NCBI GenBank assembly: GCA_003506095.1
Contig: DNWZ01000702.1
Span: forward strand, 1-5,861
Origin: Planctomycetaceae bacterium
GTDB lineage: Bacteria > Planctomycetota > Planctomycetia > Pirellulales > Pirellulaceae
Direction: 5' to 3'
Length of the DNA stretch: 5,861 nucleotides
Shown: one piece after another, positions 1 through 5,059 of the stretch
How the letters are laid out: every line of letters begins with the position of its first letter
Numbering within the stretch: position 1 is the stretch's first letter
Position numbers and translations under genes: made by a program
Notes under the pieces: generated by a model
Seen by the model: the letters and a program-made list of their open reading frames with translations, nothing else
Database searches by the model: none
What the model was told of the DNA's origin: nothing

Positions 1-485
1 TCGTGATTGGGGACATTGGCGTGCATCGACCGAATGACACAAACGTCGTCGATCATTTCGCCAACGTCTGCGAACAGTTCACTGACCTCAATCCCACTTT
101 CCCCATACTTTTTGAACTTAAACGGTGACCGATAAGCGGCGCCGGTTTCACGCTCGGTCCGCAGGTTCGTCGGCAACGGTTGGCCGTGGTATTTATCGAG
201 TGCCGGTTTTGGATCAAACGTATCGACCTGAGATGGCCCGCCGTTCATGAATAGATGAATGACCGCCTTGGCACGGGGCGCAAATTGTGGCGTCTTGGGC
301 GACATCGGGTTGGGATTAGGCGACGCGATAACATTTCGCGATTCATCCGACATGATCCCAGCGAGTCCAAGAGTGCCCAATCCGATACCGCTGCGTCGTA
401 GAAACTCACGCCGCGTCGATGGGCTTTGTTGGAAGCTGGCCAATGATGCTTGAAGGTCGATGGTTGGATGCTTTTTAGTAGACAT
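1..485 (-). CDS. DUF1501 family protein with Tat signal, N-terminal part (gene runs off left edge)
   Basis: The reading frame is open from an ATG at 485 to the window edge: 161 complete codons with no stop. Residues 24-42 form a twin-arginine signal: the motif T-R-R-E-F-L (R25, R26, F28, L29) is followed by a short Gly/Leu-rich hydrophobic stretch, so the protein is probably exported folded by the Tat route. After a Pro/Asn-rich linker comes the DUF1501 entry segment near residues 76-91 (HLFMNGGPSQVDTFDP), with Asp88 and Asp91 where this family, assigned to the alkaline phosphatase/sulfatase-like superfamily, usually has its early acidic residues. Family members are usually about 430-490 residues, so roughly a third is visible. 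The gene lies 81 bp downstream of the PSCyt1/DUF1549/DUF1553 gene on the same strand, the standard planctomycete pairing, and is probably co-transcribed with it. There is no clear Shine-Dalgarno sequence before the ATG. The family assignment is firm; the biochemical role of DUF1501 proteins is unknown. Confidence 0.93.
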   Translation of the reverse strand, partial: MSTKKHPTIDLQASLASFQQSPSTRREFLRRSGIGLGTLGLAGIMSDESRNVIASPNPNPMSPKTPQFAPRAKAVIHLFMNGGPSQVDTFDPKPALDKYHGQPLPTNLRTERETGAAYRSPFKFKKYGESGIEVSELFADVGEMIDDVCVIRSMHANVPNH

Positions 486-566
486 TGGTTTGCTCGTTAG
501 TTGATATGAAACGATTTCGATGGATTGAGAGCGCTGATTGGGAGGACGGCACGCGGAGTGTGCCTG
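486..566 (-). other. Intercistronic gap between the cytochrome gene and the DUF1501 gene
   Basis: The 81 bp between the TAG ending the cytochrome gene and the ATG of the DUF1501 gene hold one small hairpin with 5-bp arms (GGCAC 548-552 with GTGCC 560-564) immediately after the stop. No T-tract follows it on the minus strand, so it is not a convincing terminator and co-transcription is likely. No Shine-Dalgarno sequence or strong promoter is visible. Confidence 0.5.
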
Positions 567-3425
567 CTACTCTACGAACGCGAACTCATTACATAACAAC
601 AGGATCTGTGACAGTTGTGCCCACGGATCGATGGGGTGCTGGGTGTTTACAAAAGCGGTGGCATTTTCGATTTCAACTGAATCGGGGTCACGGGACAGTG
701 CGATTCGATACAGCGACGTGATGCGAGCGGCCACATCGGCTTGATCCGCCGTTCGATTTGCAAGTGCCTTTGCTTGTTCGATGACGAACTTGGCATTTAG
801 CAAGAAAAGCGCCTGTTGCGGTACCGTGGTTTGGGCGCGAATCGCTTGGCTGGCATCCGGGCTCGGCAGGTCGAAACTAGCGAGCAAACTCGGCATATCT
901 TCGCGATCGACATAGGCATACAGTCCACGTCGAACGGCGTCTTGATGAATCATCACCGAGCGGCCGCCGATCGAAAGATCCAAACGTCCGGCGGCAACGA
1001 GCAACCGATCGCGCAGTGGTTCGAATTCCATTCGTCGACGCGGCATCCTCCACAGCAATCGATTCTCGGGATCCGTGTCGTGCGCAACTTGCCGAAAACT
1101 GCTGGACTGTTGCCAAGTCGACGACATTAAGATTCGCCTTTGCAAGCGTTTGATCGACCACCCGTCGGCCATAAACTCAGCAGCCAAATAATCGAGCAAT
1201 TCAGGATGCGTCGGCGTCTCGCCGCGAGTTCCGAAATCGCTGGCCGTACGCACCAGCCCCTGGCCGAACTGATGTTGCCAAATGCGATTGACGATCACAC
1301 GAGCGGTTAAAGGATTTTTGGGGTTCGCGATCGCAGAAGCGAGCTCCAACCGCCCGCTGCCATCCGAAAACGGCTTTCCGCCGTCGACGTGCTCAAGCAC
1401 CTGCGGAAATCGACGCGGCACCTTATCGCCTCGATTGCCCGGTTGGCCGCGTCGAAAGATCACCGGCTGAATAGGATTTTTCTTATCGACCAACACCATA
1501 CCACGCGGTGGAGCGCCGGGATGGCTAACTTCCACACCTTTCACTTTACCGATCATTGCATTGTGTTTATTGCGTTGACCTTGATCAAGATAAGTGACCA
1601 TCTGCTCGCTGGTGAGCGATGTGGGCCCTTGGGCGTGATACAACTCTTGGCGAATCGTTTCATCAGCATCGTCTAATAAGCGTGTCGGCTTTTCTTCGGC
1701 CTTGTTCGCTTCGACCCAAGCACCATAGACAGCTTCGCTTTCATCACCGATCCGCTGCGCTGCGTCGACCATCGTCTTGGGTGGCTCGGCGCGCAGAGCG
1801 TTCAGCAACCGTGGCGAGACTTGGGTGATCGATTCGTCAGACGTTTCGGCAAAGATTGCTGTGGCTTGGTCATTGAATTGGTCCGGCGCGATCGCTGCGA
1901 GTCGATGCCATAGCGACCAAACCGGATGAGGTGCTTTTTCATACTGCGCTAAATAATCTTGCCAACGCTTGATCGCTTCGGGCCTCAACGATCCGCGTTT
2001 TCCCTGGCGTTTGACGTTTTTGTTTTCGTACTGCGGCAAGGTTTGTGCAAAGTAGACCAAGTAATCCGCGACTCGCGAACGCAATTCGTCTTCTGTCTTG
2101 ACTCGCGTCTCCTCTAACCAGTCGTCGACTTCTTTCTGCTTTTTTGCCTGCTCTTGTAAAAACGCATCATAAGATTTTGACGGTTGAGGCTCGCCCAGCA
2201 GCGGTAATTCTTCAGGTTCATCCGTGCTGGCGAACACGCCGTAAAGCGAATAGTAATCGGCGGTGGGAATCGGATCGTATTTGTGATCGTGACAACGAGC
2301 GCAGGCTACCGTCATCCCTAAAAAACCTCGCATCACGACATCGATGCGATCATCAATGATGTCGTGCTGGCGGTTCATGAATCGACGCCCGACAGTTAGA
2401 AAGCCCAACGCGGCCAACGATTGAGGATTTGATTCAACGTCAGGCAAACGGTCTGCCGCCAATTGTTCCATCACGAATTGGTCGTAAGGCTTGTCATCGT
2501 TGAAGGCATCGATCACATAATCGCGATACGTATATGCATACGGGTATCGTGTCTCGCGACTGCCGGCCATGTAACCGGCCGTGTCGGCATACCGAGCGAT
2601 GTCCATCCAATGGCGTGCCCAACGCTCGCCATAATGCTGGTTGTCGAGCAACGAGTCGACCAGTTTTTCGAAAGCGTTGGGCGCCTGGTCGGCCACAAAT
2701 GCTTCGACTTGCTCATAGGTGGGCGGAAGACCGAGCAGCGTAAAATAGGCACGATGAATCAAAGTCCGACGATCGGCCGGTTCGCTCGGTTGCAAACCTG
2801 AACCTTCCAGTCGCGATAGAACAAACTGATCCAACGGTTGCTGAGCCCAATCGTTATTCTTAACCGCTGGCGGTGGCGTCGTTTCGATCGGACGATAGGC
2901 CCAGTGCGATTGCCGCATCGCATCGATTTGTTCCGCTGGTGATAACGTCTTGTGAGCGTCATCCGCGTCCTTTTCTTCTGGCCAATAGGCACCGGTTTGC
3001 ACCCAACGGGTCAACACCCCAATCGCCTCGGGCGGCAACTTTCCATCAGGCGGCATCTGCATCGACAAATCGCTGTAGCCGACCGCTCGGATCAGACTGC
3101 TTTGCTGAGGTTGGCCTGGTACAACCACTGGGCCCGATCCGCCCCCTTTCTCGACGCTGCTGCGACGGTCCAATCGCAGTTCGCCCGATTGATCGTCAGG
3201 CCCATGGCATTCAATGCAATGTTTGATCAACAACGGACGAACGTTTGTCTCGAAATAAGCCTCCTGGTCGGCGGCAGTTGCCCCATCGTTGGGTTCCGCA
3301 GATGCCACGTGGCATGCGAGACTGAGGCCAATGAATACACAGGCGGTCGCCGCGCGAAAAGCGCACGCGATCGACGAACGAGTCTGTTTAACGCGACGAA
3401 AGTATGAATCGAACGAGGGACGCAC
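567..3425 (-). CDS. PSCyt1-DUF1549-DUF1553 planctomycete cytochrome-like exported protein
   Basis: From the GTG at 3425 this gives 952 residues, within the usual range for the family. Residues 1-43 look like a Sec signal peptide: basic residues, a hydrophobic core (ATACVFIGLSLA), then V-A-S-A before E44. The PSCyt1 (planctomycete cytochrome c) domain follows, with haem motif C70-I-E-C73-H74 and a possible distal ligand in the M122-Q-M124-P-P segment. DUF1549 spans about 193-400 and ends with a second CxxCH (C375, C378, H379) in the family-typical setting C-x-R-C-H-D-H-K-x-D-P-I. A poorly conserved charged middle (about 402-681) leads to DUF1553 (about 682-935), including N-P-L-T-A-R-V-x-V-N-R-I-W. 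The protein probably acts outside the cytoplasmic membrane. In-frame upstream starts exist at 3521 (ATG) and 3590 (GTG). I prefer 3425 because it puts the signal peptide at the N-terminus, has AAGG 8 nt upstream, and the upstream codons look non-coding. The next gene downstream is the DUF1501 partner. Reaction and substrate are unknown. Confidence 0.93.
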   Translation of the reverse strand: MRPSFDSYFRRVKQTRSSIACAFRAATACVFIGLSLACHVASAEPNDGATAADQEAYFETNVRPLLIKHCIECHGPDDQSGELRLDRRSSVEKGGGSGPVVVPGQPQQSSLIRAVGYSDLSMQMPPDGKLPPEAIGVLTRWVQTGAYWPEEKDADDAHKTLSPAEQIDAMRQSHWAYRPIETTPPPAVKNNDWAQQPLDQFVLSRLEGSGLQPSEPADRRTLIHRAYFTLLGLPPTYEQVEAFVADQAPNAFEKLVDSLLDNQHYGERWARHWMDIARYADTAGYMAGSRETRYPYAYTYRDYVIDAFNDDKPYDQFVMEQLAADRLPDVESNPQSLAALGFLTVGRRFMNRQHDIIDDRIDVVMRGFLGMTVACARCHDHKYDPIPTADYYSLYGVFASTDEPEELPLLGEPQPSKSYDAFLQEQAKKQKEVDDWLEETRVKTEDELRSRVADYLVYFAQTLPQYENKNVKRQGKRGSLRPEAIKRWQDYLAQYEKAPHPVWSLWHRLAAIAPDQFNDQATAIFAETSDESITQVSPRLLNALRAEPPKTMVDAAQRIGDESEAVYGAWVEANKAEEKPTRLLDDADETIRQELYHAQGPTSLTSEQMVTYLDQGQRNKHNAMIGKVKGVEVSHPGAPPRGMVLVDKKNPIQPVIFRRGQPGNRGDKVPRRFPQVLEHVDGGKPFSDGSGRLELASAIANPKNPLTARVIVNRIWQHQFGQGLVRTASDFGTRGETPTHPELLDYLAAEFMADGWSIKRLQRRILMSSTWQQSSSFRQVAHDTDPENRLLWRMPRRRMEFEPLRDRLLVAAGRLDLSIGGRSVMIHQDAVRRGLYAYVDREDMPSLLASFDLPSPDASQAIRAQTTVPQQALFLLNAKFVIEQAKALANRTADQADVAARITSLYRIALSRDPDSVEIENATAFVNTQHPIDPWAQLSQILLLCNEFAFVE

Positions 3426-3433
3426 AGGTGGAA

Positions 3434-3438
3434 CCTTA
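3434..3438 (-). promoter_or_regulatory. Weak Shine-Dalgarno-like TAAGG supporting the GTG start at 3425
   Basis: On the minus strand the bases TAAGG end 8 nt before the GTG at 3425. Neither alternative start, ATG 3521 or GTG 3590, has a comparable purine-rich element at a suitable distance. The match is short, and planctomycetes often do not use such sites, so it only tips the start choice and does not settle it. Confidence 0.35.
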
Positions 3439-3560
3439 TCCCGAGTGACAGGTGGGGCCGTTTGATCATGAAGAAAAAACGGTAATAAATGGCAGGGCAG
3501 TTGCTGCCGGTTTGCGAACATCGATCTGTCGCGAAAACCAAGCAATTCAAGCAACGATCC

Positions 3561-3590
3561 ATTGTATCCTCGACGCAAGCCCGATGCCAC
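3561..3590 (-). promoter_or_regulatory. Possible sigma-70-type promoter for the cytochrome-DUF1501 operon
   Basis: Read on the minus strand, GTGGCA (3590-3585, 4 of 6 to TTGACA) is followed after 18 nt by TACAAT (3566-3561, 5 of 6 to TATAAT). Transcription would begin near 3553 and leave a leader of roughly 130 nt before the GTG at 3425. This placement would rule out the GTG at 3590 as a start and is compatible with 3521 or 3425. It rests on consensus matching alone, so confidence is low. Confidence 0.25.
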
Positions 3591-3664
3591 AGCCAGCCTA
3601 GCCTACTGGAGGGCCCGAGCGGCACCTTTGGGTGCAGTAAGCTTGGTGGTCTAGAGAGGAAAGA

Positions 3665-3691
3665 AAAGCCGTGGGCCGTCTAAAGGCCCAT
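3665..3691 (-). terminator. Probable intrinsic terminator of dinB
   Basis: In the transcript direction (minus) a hairpin begins 4 nt after the dinB stop codon. A perfect 6-bp stem TGGGCC/GGCCCA (3690-3685 with 3677-3672, plus a possible G-U closing pair) encloses a 7-nt loop, followed by GGC and then a pyrimidine-rich tract TTTTCTTT. Position directly after the stop and the GC-rich stem favour a terminator. The interrupted T-tract and short stem make it imperfect. If it works, it separates dinB from the downstream cytochrome operon. Confidence 0.55.
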
Positions 3692-3695
3692 CGCC

Positions 3696-4907
3696 CTATT
3701 GATCATTTTTTTTTGCAGATCGGTTTTTGGACGAATCGCTCACGCTCGCTCTTTTCAATGCCGCGTTGCCGAAACGCTCTCGCACGGCGTCTGCAACCCG
3801 GTCCAAATCCTTTTGCTTCACGTGGCGTTGTTCGTCGGGATCGTCAAACAACAACGGTTGAACATCACGCGATTGATCAAGCCCGCTGACACCGACACCG
3901 ATCAAACGAATGCTTTTCGATCCGGTACCACGACTGCTTCGAAAAGCTTCCGTCAGCAGATCTTGGGCTGTTTGTAAGATTTCTTGCGTCACGTCGGTCG
4001 GCTTGGGCAACGTGCGCGAACGTGTGATCGTGCTAAAGTCTGAAAACCGCAGCTTGATTTGAACCGTGCGACCGATCCGATCGTGTCGTCGCAACCGTCT
4101 GGCGACTTGCTCCGTTAAATCAATTAACCAACAACGCAGCAATTCGATATCCGAAATGTCAGCCGAGAATGTCGTCTCATGCGAGATCGATTTCGCATCG
4201 CGATCGGGTACCACGCTGCGATCATCAATTCCTTGCGCTAACCGCCAGAAGTGTTCGCCACTGTCGCCAAACGTCACTTTCAACGTTTCGAGCGACAGCA
4301 AACGCAACTGGCCGATCGTTTCCACGCCAAGCCGTTGCATCGCCTTGCCGGTCACTTTGCCAACGCCCCACAATCGGCCCACTGGCAACGGGTCGAGAAA
4401 CTCAATTACTTTAGCCGGATCGACGATTACCAACGCATCAGGCTTTTCAAGGTCGCTAGCAATTTTGGCCAAGAACTTGTTCGGTGCGACGCCGACAGAC
4501 GCAACCAAGCCGGTTTCTTGTTTGATGTCTTGTTTAATGCGTTTGGCAATCGTAGCCGCATCGCCAAAGAGTTGCCTGCATCCAGTCACATCCAGAAACG
4601 CTTCGTCCAACGACAGTGGTTCAACAAGCGGCGTGTAACGGAAAAAGATATCTCGAATCTGATGAGAAATCGCGGCATAGTGGGCCATACGCACGGGCAA
4701 GATGATCATATGGGGACACAGCCGCAACGCAGTCGAAGTCGGCATGGCGCTGTGCACGCCGAACGCGCGCACCGCATAATTTGCCGCCGCGACGACTCCG
4801 CGGCCATCGGGACTGCCGCCGACAATCACCGGTTTGCCGACCAATTCGGGTCGGTCTCGCTCTTCGATCGCTGCATAAAACGCGTCCATGTCGACGTGTA
4901 AAATCAT
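3696..4907 (-). CDS. dinB: DNA polymerase IV (Y-family translesion polymerase)
   Basis: The 403-residue product is a Y-family polymerase that copies damaged templates with low fidelity in the cytoplasm. The palm holds the catalytic acids D6 and D8 in HVDMDAFYA, with F10 at the steric-gate position next to Y11, and the second acidic pair D101-E102 in the S-L-D-E-A motif. The fingers include the K/R-rich N-Y-A-V-R-A-F-G-V segment (about 43-51). A helix-hairpin-helix thumb lies near 175-201, and the little-finger domain starts around S242-H243-E244 and runs to about 343. Residues Q350-P-L-L-F354 look like the sliding-clamp binding motif. About 49 residues follow, including a helical segment ending R-E-R-F-G and a Lys/Ser-rich tail, so it is longer than the 351-residue E. 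coli protein, as in many bacteria. The start is fixed: an in-frame TAA directly precedes the ATG. No clear Shine-Dalgarno or canonical SOS box is visible. It is divergent from the M28 peptidase gene. Confidence 0.97.
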   Translation of the reverse strand: MILHVDMDAFYAAIEERDRPELVGKPVIVGGSPDGRGVVAAANYAVRAFGVHSAMPTSTALRLCPHMIILPVRMAHYAAISHQIRDIFFRYTPLVEPLSLDEAFLDVTGCRQLFGDAATIAKRIKQDIKQETGLVASVGVAPNKFLAKIASDLEKPDALVIVDPAKVIEFLDPLPVGRLWGVGKVTGKAMQRLGVETIGQLRLLSLETLKVTFGDSGEHFWRLAQGIDDRSVVPDRDAKSISHETTFSADISDIELLRCWLIDLTEQVARRLRRHDRIGRTVQIKLRFSDFSTITRSRTLPKPTDVTQEILQTAQDLLTEAFRSSRGTGSKSIRLIGVGVSGLDQSRDVQPLLFDDPDEQRHVKQKDLDRVADAVRERFGNAALKRASVSDSSKNRSAKKNDQ

Positions 4908-4968
4908 TTACGATTGGACCGGTGACAAATGGGCACGAAAGAGACAAAAATGCTTTTCGCAATCGTAA
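4908..4968. repeat. 9-bp perfect inverted repeat abutting the dinB start codon
   Basis: TTACGATTG at 4908-4916 and its exact reverse complement CAATCGTAA at 4960-4968 are separated by 43 nt. In the dinB transcript the arm nearest the gene ends in the TAA that touches the ATG, so pairing would place the start codon at the edge of a stem. It could equally be a spaced protein-binding site or coincidence. Confidence 0.5.
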
Positions 4969-4980
4969 TCTATTTTCCGT

Positions 4981-5023
4981 TTTCCGGCATCACATGTTTC
5001 TTTTCTGAGCACTTCGCCGGAAA
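4981..5023. repeat. 8-bp perfect inverted repeat in the divergent region
   Basis: TTTCCGGC (4981-4988) and GCCGGAAA (5016-5023) are exact reverse complements with 27 nt between them. The left arm overlaps a tandem TTTTCCG duplication (4973-4979 and 4980-4986). No T-tract follows on either strand, so it does not look like a terminator. A regulatory site is possible. Confidence 0.4.
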
Positions 5024-5030
5024 TGAATCC

Positions 5031-5058
5031 GATTTAAGATTTGAATTTTGAGATTTTC
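5031..5058 (+). repeat. Four imperfect tandem heptamers before the peptidase start
   Basis: The 28 bp divide into GATTTAA, GATTTGA, ATTTTGA and GATTTTC, each close to GATTTGA. They end 1 nt before the ATG at 5060 and therefore cover the place where a ribosome binding site would be. No Shine-Dalgarno sequence is present there. Low sequence complexity may explain the pattern. Confidence 0.4.
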
Positions 5059-5059
5059 A

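Larger units (their letters stand above)
3426..3695. other. Leader/intergenic region between dinB and the cytochrome gene
   Basis: This 270-bp stretch separates the dinB stop from the preferred start of the cytochrome gene. It holds the probable dinB terminator at its right end (3665-3691). It also contains two small hairpins: GCACC-TTTG-GGTGC at 3622-3635, next to a GGGCCC palindrome at 3611-3616, and GGCAG-TTG-CTGCC at 3496-3508. CAAGCAA occurs twice, at 3539-3545 and 3548-3554. The frame of the cytochrome gene stays open across 3426-3590 without recognisable protein similarity, and I read that part as leader. I see no other gene on either strand. Confidence 0.5.
4908..5059. promoter_or_regulatory. 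Divergent promoter region between dinB and the M28 peptidase gene
   Basis: These 152 bp must carry the promoters for both flanking genes. Visible structure comprises a 9-bp perfect inverted repeat (4908-4916 with 4960-4968), an 8-bp perfect inverted repeat (4981-4988 with 5016-5023), a tandem TTTTCCG pair (4973-4986), and an AT-rich heptamer series just before the peptidase ATG (5031-5058). I could not find a convincing -35/-10 pair for either gene, nor a LexA site of the E. coli (CTGT-N8-ACAG) or Gram-positive (GAAC-N4-GTTC) type. Confidence 0.6.

Noticed and set aside
548..564. Hairpin just after the cytochrome stop codon as a terminator
   Set aside because: The stem is only 5 bp and is not followed by a T-tract on the minus strand. 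The DUF1501 gene continues in the same direction 81 bp on.
3300..3330. Possible lipoprotein cleavage site (S-L-A-C) in the cytochrome signal peptide
   Set aside because: The position three before the Cys is Ser, not Leu, and a better ordinary signal peptidase site (V-A-S-A) follows five residues later.
2952..3407. Plus-strand open frame of 151 codons opposite the N-terminal part of the cytochrome gene
   Set aside because: It is antisense to the signal peptide and haem-domain coding region, and its translation has no family-like motif.
3622..3635. GCACC-TTTG-GGTGC hairpin as a terminator or riboswitch element
   Set aside because: A 5-bp stem without a T-tract, and no conserved riboswitch core around it.
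4066..4901. Long plus-strand open frames (4066-4638 and 4251-4901) opposite dinB
   Set aside because: They lie wholly inside a gene with every polymerase IV motif intact, overlap each other in different frames, and their translations are Arg/Ser/His-rich with no recognisable domain.
4908..5059. SOS (LexA) box upstream of dinB
   Set aside because: Neither CTGT-N8-ACAG, GAAC-N4-GTTC nor GTTC-N7-GTTC is present in the region. A lineage-specific box cannot be excluded.
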